Positions 1-7,965 of a DNA stretch of 34,747 bases are shown here, piece after piece. Both the position numbers and the translations under genes were made by a program. Source of the stretch: a virus; the IMG/VR virus record IMGVR_UViG_3300010148_005964, positions 1 through 34,747 of that record; one strand, 5' to 3'. The notes beneath the pieces are model-generated. The model worked only from the letters and a program-made list of their open reading frames with translations, was not told the DNA's origin and made no database searches. Every line of letters starts with the position of its first letter. Position 1 is the stretch's first letter.

Positions 1-2609
1 TCGGTATCGATACGCATAAACTCCGTATCGGCACTTCCATTATCCCCAAGGAATACAAACCTTCCGTTACTTGCGTTATCTCTGGCGTAGAAATTTAAAG
101 ATGCTCCCGCTCTTTCTATTTCACTAAATTGATTTGTGCCATCAGTATCTGTTAGTCTTATAGCAGGAAGTGCTGAAGCTATCTCTAGTTCTGCATTAGG
201 GCTAAATGGTGGTCCTCCATCGGGGAAAATGAGGAGGCCATTGCCATTCATCACCATTCTTGTTCCTCCTGCTGCCCCGAATCTCATGTCACTATTATTG
301 TGCCTATAGTCAATAAATCCTTGATAAGCAGCAGCTCCCGCTGCCCCATCAGCAAAATATAGACCTGCACTAGAACTAGTCCCCGCGAATATACTCATAC
401 CTTGATGCCCTACTCCATCACCAACAACAAGTCTGTTAGCCGCACTGCTGAAAGCACTACCGCTAGTTAACCCAATTCCAACAAGACCATCCTCATTTAT
501 ACGCATAGCCTCAACACTTTCCGTAGAAAAGATTAAGCTACCGTTCGATCCAGCGTTATTTAAAGTAGTATTAACTCCATCAAGAGTAAGAGTAGTAAGT
601 GCTGACGAGCTAGTATCATGAAGAGTTAAAACAGGAGTGCCGTCAGAAATTTTTACATCACCTCCATAAACATGAAGCTGCTCTGATGGAGTTAGCGTTC
701 CTATACCAACTTTACCAGCATCAGTAACAGTTAACCTTCTGCTCCCATTGGTCATTATGCTTATGTCATCAGCAGTATCTGTCCCTATGCGAAAATCATC
801 ATTGGCTTGTTCGAAAGCTTTAAAAGTAGAATTAGCTCCAGTAATAACAAGGCTTGCTCCTGTTATAATGTTAGCTCCTATTGAATTTGTTGTAGTCGCA
901 CCTCTATCAGTAACAATCTGTAAAGTATCTCCCTCAGATCCACTAACTCCTGTTAATACAGGATTGCCATTTATGTAAAGTCCACTATCAGAGTCAACAT
1001 AAACACCGCTTTTAAAATTTAGTGTTAAAGTATTTGCACCAGAAGAAAAAGTATTTGTTGGAAAGGCATCAGATAAAACAAAAGCACCACTATGATTTCC
1101 AGAAACTATAGAGTTTCTACCAGCAGCTACTCCATAATCAGCTAAAACTCTGTTATCGCTACCCCCAAAAACTACAGAAGAATCACCAGAAGCGATATTC
1201 TGAGTACCTCCACCAATTACTGAGTTATTAGAATAAATTGTGTTTGTTGCTCCCGCACCGATGAATGAGTAAGTGGCATCAAGTATTTTGTTTTCTGTTC
1301 CTCCAACTAAAGCATTGGAAATTATGCTAGCACTACCTGAAATTTTATTTGAAACACCCCCACCAAGAAAATGTGCATGCCCTGTTTTGATTAAATTATT
1401 TTCTCCTCCTAATAAAACAGAATAGTTTGCTCCGCTTATATCATTATTTTTACCCCCAAGAGAAGATGAAAATCTACTCCAGTCAACATCATTACCTGAA
1501 CCGCCGCCAATAAAGTTTAACTCATTTCCAGAGATTTTATTGTGAGATCCCGCACTAATTACATTATAATGGCCACTAATAGAATTATTAGCACCTCCTA
1601 CTATTATCGAACCTGTAGGAAGAGAACCTGTTATAACTCTATTTGTAGTCTGAGAGCCTCCAATGCCAACACAATCACTTAAATCTACAGATATTTCTAC
1701 AACTTCATCAACTTCTGTAACATTTACGGTCGCTGTTTGCTTACCTTCTGAAACACTAGACTCTGTAACAGCTTGTCCTCTTATGCCTCTAAATTGAGCC
1801 TTGCTAGGAGGATCTGCATTTGGACCCGTATCATCTAAGTAAATATATTCTGGGGAGCTTCCATCAGTTTGAGGAACGTTGAATCCCGTCCAAGATCCAG
1901 ATCCATCTGAACCCCCAGCAGAGCCAGTTGAGTCTATAATTATGTAATTACCTCCAGATACATTAGCCCCATCATCGTACCTAACTTGAACTCCAGAACC
2001 CCCAGAAATACCTCTAAATCTTACAGGCAGTGATGGATCAGTGTATCCAGACTCAACAATTAAATGAACTTGACCCCCTTCTCCATTTTCTGCTGCTCCT
2101 GTATTTCCAAGTTGTTTAATTTGTGTTTTATCTACAGAAATATTACCTCTTGTAGTATAATTAACTACATGTTCATTTCTTACTGAACATATAGGATATA
2201 TTAATTCAAAATTACCTTGAGCGTCCTCTGTTTTATAATCAAAGACGGAATGTGTGAAATTACCTGTATTTTCCCCTTCTTGAGAAGGCTCTCCTGTCAG
2301 AAATTCAGTGCCTACTATTTGATAGTTTTGCTTATCTAGCTTTATTTTTACTTGAAACTCAATGCTTTGATCAATAGGAACTGAAAAAGCACTTCCCATT
2401 CCTGATATAACCCCAGAAGCTCTGCTATCAAAGGGGGAATTAGTTATTACATAAGCTTGAGCAAAAGTATATGAATAATCTATAACTGAACCATCGTTAG
2501 ATGTATTAGTTATAATATTGTGACTAAAAGGAGTAATTTCATTTATAAGAAATTCTCCTACAGGAGAAAAAGAAAAATCTAAAAGTCCGTCTTCAAAAAT
2601 ATCAGCCAT
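1..2609 (-). CDS. Tail fibre / receptor-binding protein, C-terminus cut by window edge
   Basis: The frame runs open from the ATG at 2609 through the left edge, giving about 869 residues. The first ~130 residues look like a virion-anchoring domain. A Gly/Ser-rich stretch follows. From about residue 325 to 512 there are roughly ten degenerate repeats of the type GG-x-x-N-x-I-S-G, the pattern of trimeric autotransporter (YadA-like) head beta-rolls. After that come segments with VGIGTLTPSEQLHVYGG (near residue 636) and VGIG again near 710, which are common in phage fibres and bacterial adhesins with distal trimeric stalks. The start overlaps the stop of the upstream gene by one base (TAATG). The receptor-binding tip or chaperone domain would lie beyond the window. 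Structural role is inferred from repeat architecture; the receptor is unknown. Confidence 0.82.
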   Translation of the reverse strand, partial: MADIFEDGLLDFSFSPVGEFLINEITPFSHNIITNTSNDGSVIDYSYTFAQAYVITNSPFDSRASGVISGMGSAFSVPIDQSIEFQVKIKLDKQNYQIVGTEFLTGEPSQEGENTGNFTHSVFDYKTEDAQGNFELIYPICSVRNEHVVNYTTRGNISVDKTQIKQLGNTGAAENGEGGQVHLIVESGYTDPSLPVRFRGISGGSGVQVRYDDGANVSGGNYIIIDSTGSAGGSDGSGSWTGFNVPQTDGSSPEYIYLDDTGPNADPPSKAQFRGIRGQAVTESSVSEGKQTATVNVTEVDEVVEISVDLSDCVGIGGSQTTNRVITGSLPTGSIIVGGANNSISGHYNVISAGSHNKISGNELNFIGGGSGNDVDWSRFSSSLGGKNNDISGANYSVLLGGENNLIKTGHAHFLGGGVSNKISGSASIISNALVGGTENKILDATYSFIGAGATNTIYSNNSVIGGGTQNIASGDSSVVFGGSDNRVLADYGVAAGRNSIVSGNHSGAFVLSDAFPTNTFSSGANTLTLNFKSGVYVDSDSGLYINGNPVLTGVSGSEGDTLQIVTDRGATTTNSIGANIITGASLVITGANSTFKAFEQANDDFRIGTDTADDISIMTNGSRRLTVTDAGKVGIGTLTPSEQLHVYGGDVKISDGTPVLTLHDTSSSALTTLTLDGVNTTLNNAGSNGSLIFSTESVEAMRINEDGLVGIGLTSGSAFSSAANRLVVGDGVGHQGMSIFAGTSSSAGLYFADGAAGAAAYQGFIDYRHNNSDMRFGAAGGTRMVMNGNGLLIFPDGGPPFSPNAELEIASALPAIRLTDTDGTNQFSEIERAGASLNFYARDNASNGRFVFLGDNGSADTEFMRIDT

Positions 2610-2956
2610 TAATCATCTTCATTATTTACAGAAGATAATTGGTTGTCTAACTCACACTTGTCGCTGATAGAGCAAATTTCACCTTCTCTGTTTATATAAA
2701 ATAATCTGTCAAACCATTTAAAATTAGTTAATTTCACTGGTTTAATCTCTTTTTCTATATCTTCTCCAGAAAATGGTGAATAAAAATATTTTACTCCCCC
2801 CGCTTTCATCGACCCATCTGGAAAAAGATATTGCTTTTCTGCAAAATAACAATCTTTGAGAGTTGTATTCTGCCAATGTTCAATATATGCAAAATCATTA
2901 TCAAAGTCGTGCCGCTTTGTTTCAAACTTTATAGTCTTTTTTACGATGGTTTTCAC
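2609..2956 (-). CDS. Hypothetical protein before the tail-fibre gene
   Basis: A 115-residue protein with no family I recognise. It is rich in aromatic and charged residues and ends in an acidic tail (SSVNNEDD). The start is GTG at 2956, with an alternating-hydrophobicity N-terminus (KTIVKKTIKFETK) that suggests a beta strand. It is coupled to the tail-fibre gene by a TAATG junction, so it may be a fibre-associated adaptor or assembly factor; that is inference from position only. A sigma70-like promoter lies 7 bases before the start codon, making this the likely first gene of the tail-fibre transcript. Confidence 0.6.
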   Translation of the reverse strand: MKTIVKKTIKFETKRHDFDNDFAYIEHWQNTTLKDCYFAEKQYLFPDGSMKAGGVKYFYSPFSGEDIEKEIKPVKLTNFKWFDRLFYINREGEICSISDKCELDNQLSSVNNEDD

Positions 2957-2963
2957 TTTAATA

Positions 2964-2991
2964 ATAATATAAATAATTACACCTATTTCAA
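2964..2991 (-). promoter_or_regulatory. Sigma70-like promoter for the tail-fibre transcript
   Basis: Reading the minus strand: TTGAAA (2991-2986), 16-base spacer, TATTAT (2969-2964), then only 7 bases (TATTAAA) to the GTG at 2956. No Shine-Dalgarno sequence fits between them, so the transcript would begin at or next to the start codon. The region is AT-rich, so a chance match is possible. Five other sites in this window share the same geometry. Confidence 0.5.
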
Positions 2992-3073
2992 TTTTTATTC
3001 GAAAAATGAAAACAAGTTACAGAAATGACACACACTTTTTTTTACCAAACTTGCATATAAATGTAAGTAGTGT

Positions 3074-3244
3074 ATGATGACAACCAAAGAAGACTACCTA
3101 AAAACAAAAGTGAAGGAAAGACCAAGAAATAAAAATGAAGCCAAAGAGTTTAAAAAACAATTTAAACTACCTTGGGAAGATTTTTCTATAAAATCACTAC
3201 TAATTATTGCAGCTTTTTTATTATATGTGGTATTTTTTAAATAA
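3074..3244 (+). CDS. Small plus-strand protein with C-terminal membrane anchor
   Basis: A 56-residue frame starting with two ATGs at 3074 and ending TAA at 3244. Residues 3-38 are strongly charged and Lys-rich (KVKERPRNKNEAKEFKKQ). Residues about 40-55 are a hydrophobic helix (SLLIIAAFLLYVVFF) ending in Lys, which fits a tail-anchored inner-membrane protein with its basic part in the cytoplasm. It fills the only intergenic gap of about 300 bases in the window and runs against the direction of every other gene. No clear Shine-Dalgarno site precedes it; a weak TATAAA box lies at 3056-3061. The protein-like composition argues for a real gene, but its size and lack of a recognised family keep confidence moderate. 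Confidence 0.5.
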   Translation: MMTTKEDYLKTKVKERPRNKNEAKEFKKQFKLPWEDFSIKSLLIIAAFLLYVVFFK

Positions 3245-3257
3245 TTAAAATTAATTT

Positions 3258-4844
3258 TTAATCGGATTCTTCAGAACCTTTTGCTCTCTCTATTTGCTCT
3301 GATGTAGGCGCTCCTTTGTCGCCTTTCTTTCTCATTTTTTCACCAGAGCCTCTTTTAATTCTTTCTTTTTTCTTCCTAATATTTTCCCAGAGACTACTAT
3401 CTGACTTCTCTTTCTCTTTGAGAATCTCTTTATGACGCTTCATAAAAGCCTCATGATTAGGACCAGCCATATATAATGTTTTACCATCATCGGTTTTGTG
3501 AGTATGAATTCCCTTTAGACCCATTTTTTCAGAATCTTTTTCAGCCTCTTCTTTGCTTTCAAAGTAATGCTTATTTACATCAGGAGAACCGTAAGATTTT
3601 TTCTTTTTGCCATAATGATGAGCGCTACTTTCTTTTTCTTTTTGTTTCTTTAAAATTTCTTTTTGCAACCAGCTAGGAAGTTTTTTTTGCTTTTCTGTTA
3701 ACTGACCCTCATTCTCTTCCATTAGCATAGATCTATCTTCTTTATACTGCACAGCACAAGTAGACATTGTTTTATCCATATCCATATCTTTAGTGTCAAC
3801 CATCTCTGCATCTGTCATCATACAATGACTCATGTATGATTTGAAAACAGTTTTTTCTTTATCGTCCATGTCCATTCCATAAACTTTTTTAGCTTTATAT
3901 GCAGCTTTAGCTATGTCTTGATCAGCTTTTCTATAAGATTCTTTTACCTTTCCACCTCTCATCATTTTAAGAAATGTATTTACCCTAGCCATAGCCCATC
4001 CATGTCTACTCATATTTGGTCTGTGAGAAGTGCTGAAAGCACCAGCACCACGCCTATAAACTCTTTTTAATTGCCCTAATGTAACTTTCTTAGAAGATTT
4101 TTCATTATGACTTTTAACTTTTTCCTTTAGAGCATTTGTTGTTTTTTCACTAAAAGTTATTTTGCCACCACCTTTTTTTGCACTTCCTTTTTTATTTTTC
4201 TTAGAACCTTTTTTTCTTTCACTTGGTTCTGCTGGTGTTTGCGCTCCGCTTTTTGGACCACTTCTCTTTGCAGCTTCTGATTCTTCTGTTATCTCATCAA
4301 CATAAGCTAATGATGGACAGGCGGATAAAAGTTCATTGTGATCAAAAAGAGTCTCGCCATCCCACTCATACTCTTCTGACGCTTTTGTCATTTTTGTCAC
4401 GCTTTTAGCGCTCCACATTTTGCAGGACCAATATCTAGGGGTTGTTTTATCTTTAGCTGTATCGCAGCTATGTCTGCTTCTAAAAGCTTTTCTTCTTTTA
4501 GGGTCATCTCTTTTGATCTCCATGTTTGGGTCTCCAAAATTCACCTTAACGACGTTTCCTTTTTGGTTTTTTACATAGACAGAAAACTTCTTTGGACCTT
4601 TAGGAGTTCTAAAGGGCTTGTTTAAAGTTTTATTTTCGTTTGCAGCCTCAGTAAAAAATAATTTTTTATCTTCGCCTTCCCCTGTAACTACAGAAGCTTT
4701 AGATTCAGAATCACTAAAGATATTCATACAGACTGCAACTCTCTGCTGGTTATCCTTAAATTCTTTTTTATCTGTTAAGTTAGTGACACAACGACTCATG
4801 AAGTCGCTCTTTTTCTCGTTATTATTAGGTACTGGAAGTGGCAT
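3258..4844 (-). CDS. Multi-module phage protein (cysteine-motif, basic and repeat modules)
   Basis: A 528-residue, Lys-rich protein made of several short blocks that recur in marine-phage and viral proteins. Residues ~14-42 carry an FMSRC...QRVAVC motif. Residues ~100-150 hold a block beginning VNFGDPNMEIKRDDPKRR, with RSRHSCD and RYWSCKMW. Residues ~255-305 hold TLGQLKRVYRRGAGAFSTSH and RHGWAMARVNTFLKMM. Residues ~440-480 hold a YFESKEEAEKDSEKMGLKGIHTH block. The linkers are low-complexity Lys/Ser/Glu. In other phages I associate the first block with head or maturation proteins, but no protease or capsid fold is visible here. Function is unassigned; a virion-associated or late scaffold-like protein is possible. 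ATG at 4844; no strong promoter seen. Confidence 0.72.
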   Translation of the reverse strand: MPLPVPNNNEKKSDFMSRCVTNLTDKKEFKDNQQRVAVCMNIFSDSESKASVVTGEGEDKKLFFTEAANENKTLNKPFRTPKGPKKFSVYVKNQKGNVVKVNFGDPNMEIKRDDPKRRKAFRSRHSCDTAKDKTTPRYWSCKMWSAKSVTKMTKASEEYEWDGETLFDHNELLSACPSLAYVDEITEESEAAKRSGPKSGAQTPAEPSERKKGSKKNKKGSAKKGGGKITFSEKTTNALKEKVKSHNEKSSKKVTLGQLKRVYRRGAGAFSTSHRPNMSRHGWAMARVNTFLKMMRGGKVKESYRKADQDIAKAAYKAKKVYGMDMDDKEKTVFKSYMSHCMMTDAEMVDTKDMDMDKTMSTCAVQYKEDRSMLMEENEGQLTEKQKKLPSWLQKEILKKQKEKESSAHHYGKKKKSYGSPDVNKHYFESKEEAEKDSEKMGLKGIHTHKTDDGKTLYMAGPNHEAFMKRHKEILKEKEKSDSSLWENIRKKKERIKRGSGEKMRKKGDKGAPTSEQIERAKGSEESD

Positions 4845-4870
4845 AATATATATATTTTATTGCTTTTACA

Positions 4871-5422
4871 CTACAAAAGCTCCATTGGGGAACGATGTTC
4901 CTGATAAGGTAAAAACCAATGTTCGCACGTATTTAAAACATCAAAAAGGGTCACAACTGTCATTAAATCTTTTCTATCTTTTCTAGTATAACCTTTATAT
5001 AAAGCATCATTAATTTTAGATACTTCATCAGTCCAATCACATCTGTTTTCAGCTAATTCTCTTAGATGTGTATTTCTAGCACATAAAAAGAAAGCTCCAA
5101 AATCAAAGGCTATCCACTCAGGTTTTAATTCGTGGTTACACCAACCCATTTTGCCTTGAACATTTTTTATCTCCAATAAAATTTTACCCTCTTTTTGTGT
5201 CTTTTTTAAACCTTTTACATCGAAAGTCTGACCATCTACAACAAAATCTGTATGATTGCCAATATCATCAGCTTTTGAAGTCTTTTTTATATCTTTATTT
5301 AAAGCTCTGCAAGAATCGTAAAATCTTTGCTGCCCCTCTGTACCAGTTTTAAAAGACTGATTTATATGCCCTGCTGAAGATAAACTTTTTGCCTTGTTTG
5401 ATATCATAAAATTATATTTCAA
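4871..5422 (-). CDS. PD-(D/E)XK nuclease-like protein A (paralogue of next gene)
   Basis: A 183-residue protein. A helix with TEGQQRF is followed by HTDFVVDGQTFDVKG and ILLEIKNVQGKMGWC. Glu in the first helix, the His-x-Asp and the Asp-Val-Lys fit the order of metal-binding residues in restriction-endonuclease-like folds, and E-I-K gives a second possible metal triad residue. A second conserved block, GYTRKDRKDLM, lies near the C-terminus. The adjacent upstream gene shares H-x-D, D-V-K, E-x-K-N-V-x-G, GWC, WIAF and GYTR...DLM in the same order, so the two are tandem paralogues. It overlaps that gene by 11 bases if ATG 5422 is used; a second ATG at 5407 would remove the overlap. Nuclease activity is inferred from motifs only. 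Confidence 0.65.
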   Translation of the reverse strand: MKYNFMISNKAKSLSSAGHINQSFKTGTEGQQRFYDSCRALNKDIKKTSKADDIGNHTDFVVDGQTFDVKGLKKTQKEGKILLEIKNVQGKMGWCNHELKPEWIAFDFGAFFLCARNTHLRELAENRCDWTDEVSKINDALYKGYTRKDRKDLMTVVTLFDVLNTCEHWFLPYQEHRSPMELL

Positions 5423-5984
5423 ATCTAGGGTTTTCTGGATCTATGTGGTAATATTTATGCAAACAATTGTTTTTAATTGTTTCTTCATCTATATAACCCA
5501 TTAAATCATCACGACCATAGTTTATTCTTGTATAACCACACTTCAACCGTTTAGCTTCTTCTTTGTTATCTGTTGTGTGAGAGACAATAGGATTGTAAAC
5601 ACACTCATGCAAATCTATACTTTTAACAAGAAAAAAAGCATTCCTATCATTTAAATAAAAGGCTATCCAGTACGGCCCCATAGGATCAAGGCTACACCAC
5701 CCAGTGTCACCATTTACATTTTTAAGCTCTATCAAGAATAAACCATCTTCTTCATAAGCCCCTTTTGCATCTTTTACATCATAAGGTCTCAATGTTCCAT
5801 CAATATTAACTAACCCATCCCAATGAAATCGCATATCCTGTGTTCTTGTAGAAGCCTCACGATAAATATCGTTGTTTTCGCAACATTGATTAAATACACT
5901 TTCTGCTGTAATCCCTCTTCGAGACCTTCTCTCATGCTCGCCACCAGTCATTGTTTGAGCTTGTATGGTATTGTTTATACTCAT
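5412..5984 (-). CDS. PD-(D/E)XK nuclease-like protein B
   Basis: A 190-residue paralogue of the downstream gene. ITAESVF provides the helix Glu. HWDGLVNIDG and YDVKDAKG match the H-x-D and D-V-K positions. LIELKNVNGDTGWCS, YWIAFYL and GYTRINYGRDDLMGYI follow. The start ATG at 5984 shares one base with the stop of the HAD-phosphatase gene, placing it in the same transcript as the sugar genes. Divergence between the two copies suggests an old duplication and perhaps distinct substrates, or a heterodimer. Possible roles are host-DNA degradation, recombination intermediate cleavage or attack on competing DNA; nothing in sequence chooses between them. Confidence 0.65.
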   Translation of the reverse strand: MSINNTIQAQTMTGGEHERRSRRGITAESVFNQCCENNDIYREASTRTQDMRFHWDGLVNIDGTLRPYDVKDAKGAYEEDGLFLIELKNVNGDTGWCSLDPMGPYWIAFYLNDRNAFFLVKSIDLHECVYNPIVSHTTDNKEEAKRLKCGYTRINYGRDDLMGYIDEETIKNNCLHKYYHIDPENPRFEI

Positions 5985-6322
5985 TATAAAGTTATTGTTT
6001 TTGTTTCTCCTGTTGATGTATCTGTCATGAAAAAATCTTTAACATTAAATGCTTTATCATCAATCCAATAATCATATGGAGGTTTGCCCATCATTAATTT
6101 TGTTCTTTTTACACCCCAATCATTAAGTTGTTTTTCTGTTAATTTAGAGTGATCTTTGCCACTATTACCACCTCTAGCAGTCCAGTAAATTATCTTATGG
6201 CCAGCATCAAACAATTGATTAAAAAAATGTATCCTATCTTTTATCGGCCTTGCTTGTTCGTAAGGAGTATCTTGACTATCATGTGTACAAATTGTGCCGT
6301 CAATGTCTACAATATATTTCAT
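5984..6322 (-). CDS. HAD-superfamily phosphatase, probably for a sugar phosphate
   Basis: A compact 112-residue HAD protein. Motif I is VDIDGTICT (residues ~5-13, nucleophile Asp6 and acid/base Asp8). Motif II is IIYWTARG (Thr near residue 48). The C-terminal motif PPYDYWIDDKA supplies the Asp pair that holds Mg. The short cap-less form resembles small HAD phosphatases found in capsule and LPS gene clusters. It follows the HldE-type nucleotidyltransferase with a 4-base overlap, so the likely job is removal of the 7-phosphate from heptose 1,7-bisphosphate, the step done by GmhB in bacteria. GmhB proper has a longer sequence and a different motif I, so the substrate is an inference from neighbours. 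Confidence 0.78.
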   Translation of the reverse strand: MKYIVDIDGTICTHDSQDTPYEQARPIKDRIHFFNQLFDAGHKIIYWTARGGNSGKDHSKLTEKQLNDWGVKRTKLMMGKPPYDYWIDDKAFNVKDFFMTDTSTGETKTITL

Positions 6323-6813
6323 TTTATTTTTTTAATTATATCGCTAGTGCTTATGTTTTCTATAAATGGTATAACTTTTAATATAGCATTACCTTTCGCT
6401 TTCATCTCTGATTTATTTAAAGAATCTTCATCATAATCGCCTCCTTTGCACCAAAAATCTGGTTGTAATTCTTTTAATTGTTTTGATACGGTTTTAGTAT
6501 TAAATATAAACACATAGTCAACAGCTTCGTGACAGGCTACTGTATAAGCTCTTTGTTTTGCTGTTATTATAGGTCTATCTTTACCCTTTATAGACTTAAC
6601 ACTTGCATCTCCATTTATACCAATAACCAATTTTGAATTTAAGCTACAGGCGTTTTTCATGGCATCTAGTAAACTAGCATGTCCTGCATGAAATAGATCA
6701 AAGCAACCATTGGCAAATATAAAAAATTTTTTAATACCACACGATTCAAGCTCTCTTGCAAAAAGCCTTTCTTGTTTGATTTCTTCAAATGATATTATTT
6801 TTCTATGTTTCAT
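6319..6813 (-). CDS. hldE: D-glycero-beta-D-manno-heptose 1-phosphate adenylyltransferase (HldE C-domain type)
   Basis: A 164-residue cytidylyltransferase-fold enzyme matching the second domain of HldE (RfaE). The HxGH signature lies in GCFDLFHAGHASLLDA. NGDASVKSIKGKDRP follows, then AVDYVFIF, CKGGDYDED and ISTSDIIKKIK at the end, each matching HldE in order. It would transfer AMP from ATP to D,D-heptose 1-phosphate, giving ADP-D,D-heptose in the cytoplasm. Bacterial HldE is usually a fusion; here the kinase is a separate upstream gene overlapping by 4 bases (ATGA). A nucleotide other than ATP cannot be excluded by eye, but the KGGDY and C-terminal pattern favour the HldE family. Confidence 0.85.
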   Translation of the reverse strand: MKHRKIISFEEIKQERLFARELESCGIKKFFIFANGCFDLFHAGHASLLDAMKNACSLNSKLVIGINGDASVKSIKGKDRPIITAKQRAYTVACHEAVDYVFIFNTKTVSKQLKELQPDFWCKGGDYDEDSLNKSEMKAKGNAILKVIPFIENISTSDIIKKIK

Positions 6814-7556
6814 ATTGTAGCAACACCCTTCTTTTTAATAACCCTTTGGCAGCAAGATTGAGCGTATGTGATTGAGCATTTAATATCTTTAGTGGCTGTA
6901 TATGAATAAGCAAATGCAGCTAAAAATGTATCCCCTGCCCCTGAGACATCTCTAACTTCTGAAGGATCGTTAAGTTTATATTCTTGACCATTGTACCAAC
7001 AGCCTTTTGCTCCTTTTGTTACTATCAAGTTTTCTCCTTGATGGGTCCACCCATTCTCTTTGTATTCTTTATCGTTTATTTTAATAAAAGTAAACAAATT
7101 AGCCCATTCTTGATTATATTTTTTCTTGGTATCTAAAAAACTTAACTTACTTCTACTCGCAATCTCTCTTAAGTTAGAATCCGTTAAGTAACCTTTATTA
7201 TAATCTGAAACAATAACAGCATCAAGTTCTTCTATATTTTCTGGTATCTTATTACAAGGTTCATACTTGTCTGTATCAACCCTTAAAAACATTTGATTTG
7301 ATTCTAAATCGATATATCTAGTTTTAGCCCCAATGCATAAATTAGTATTTAATGATATGTCATTTTCAAAAGGCATATCTTTAAAAGTCTCCTTATCCAT
7401 GGCTCGCATATTTTCATAAACATTTGCGGCCATACCTAAATTACTTGTATTATAATCTAGAGTAAATACAGGAACAGGAGCTTCTGGACATAGGCGATTA
7501 GCTTTACCATAGCAAAACTCATCTTTACAAGTTTCACCTATAACTAAAAATTTCAT
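6810..7556 (-). CDS. hldE: D-glycero-beta-D-manno-heptose-7-phosphate kinase (HldE N-domain type, PfkB family)
   Basis: A 248-residue PfkB-family kinase. The N-terminus has the strand MKFLVIGETCKDEF and LCPEAPVPVF, which matches the R-x-x-PEAPVPV substrate loop of HldE. VSDYNKGYL lies mid-protein. The C-terminal motif DVSGAGDTFLAAFAY holds the catalytic Asp and anion hole. It is shorter than the ~320-residue kinase half of bacterial HldE, chiefly in the middle lid region, and the usual PGGAANV reads LGMAANV. It would phosphorylate the C1 of heptose 7-phosphate. It overlaps the cupin gene upstream and the nucleotidyltransferase downstream by 4 bases each (ATGA), so the products are likely made in step. 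Confidence 0.82.
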   Translation of the reverse strand: MKFLVIGETCKDEFCYGKANRLCPEAPVPVFTLDYNTSNLGMAANVYENMRAMDKETFKDMPFENDISLNTNLCIGAKTRYIDLESNQMFLRVDTDKYEPCNKIPENIEELDAVIVSDYNKGYLTDSNLREIASRSKLSFLDTKKKYNQEWANLFTFIKINDKEYKENGWTHQGENLIVTKGAKGCWYNGQEYKLNDPSEVRDVSGAGDTFLAAFAYSYTATKDIKCSITYAQSCCQRVIKKKGVATI

Positions 7557-7927
7557 TTCTGAGATGAGCCTTTTTCTAGCCTATAAGAATCTTCATTAAA
7601 ATGTTGAGTACTAACCTCAAACACATCTGCATCTTCTAGAGCTGTCAGTTTGTGTGGTATGCAGGGTTTTAAATGAACAGTGTCGCCTTCTATTAACTCC
7701 TTTTCAAAACGTTCAGAGTTCTCTAAATTAAAATATTCTAGCTTAAGCTTACCCCTAGTAACACACCAAGTTTCTTCCTTTTGTATATGATAATGCATAG
7801 AGAAAGAAGACCCTTTTTTAAAGCGCAAAATTTTACCACAATATTTATAATTGTTGGTAATCCAAAGCTCTTCTCCCCAACCCTTGGGGTGAGCTTCTAA
7901 TCGACTAAAAATAGGCAACATACTCAT
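7553..7927 (-). CDS. Cupin protein resembling type II mannose-6-phosphate isomerase domain
   Basis: A 124-residue single-domain cupin. WGEELWITNNYKYCGKIL resembles the start of the ManC/ManA C-terminal cupin. HYHIQKEETWCVTRG gives the first metal motif (H-x-H with downstream Glu), and PCIPHKL the second-motif His. In bacteria this domain isomerises fructose 6-phosphate and mannose 6-phosphate. Here it leads the heptose operon, so it may act on a sugar phosphate of that route, or feed mannose to the Gmd pathway at 25.8 kb; sequence does not decide. ATG at 7927 sits 7 bases after a consensus -10 box. Confidence 0.7.
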   Translation of the reverse strand: MSMLPIFSRLEAHPKGWGEELWITNNYKYCGKILRFKKGSSFSMHYHIQKEETWCVTRGKLKLEYFNLENSERFEKELIEGDTVHLKPCIPHKLTALEDADVFEVSTQHFNEDSYRLEKGSSQK

Positions 7928-7934
7928 TAAGAGT

Positions 7935-7962
7935 ATTATAACCTATCGCAAAGATTATTCAA
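7935..7962 (-). promoter_or_regulatory. Strong sigma70-like promoter of the heptose operon
   Basis: Minus strand: TTGAAT (7962-7957), 16-base spacer, perfect TATAAT (7940-7935), then ACTCTTA and the ATG at 7927. Transcription would begin at or one base before the start codon, leaving no room for a ribosome-binding site. It would drive the cupin, kinase, nucleotidyltransferase, HAD and the two nuclease-like genes. Confidence 0.65.
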
Positions 7963-7965
7963 GGG

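Noticed and set aside
748-978. 76-residue plus-strand frame opposite the tail fibre
   Set aside because: It is the antisense of repetitive fibre sequence, has no ribosome site or family pattern, and the minus frame is clearly coding.
3241-3257. AT-only hairpin between the plus-strand gene and the 528-residue gene as a bidirectional terminator
   Set aside because: The stem has no G-C pairs and is unlikely to be stable enough to stop transcription.
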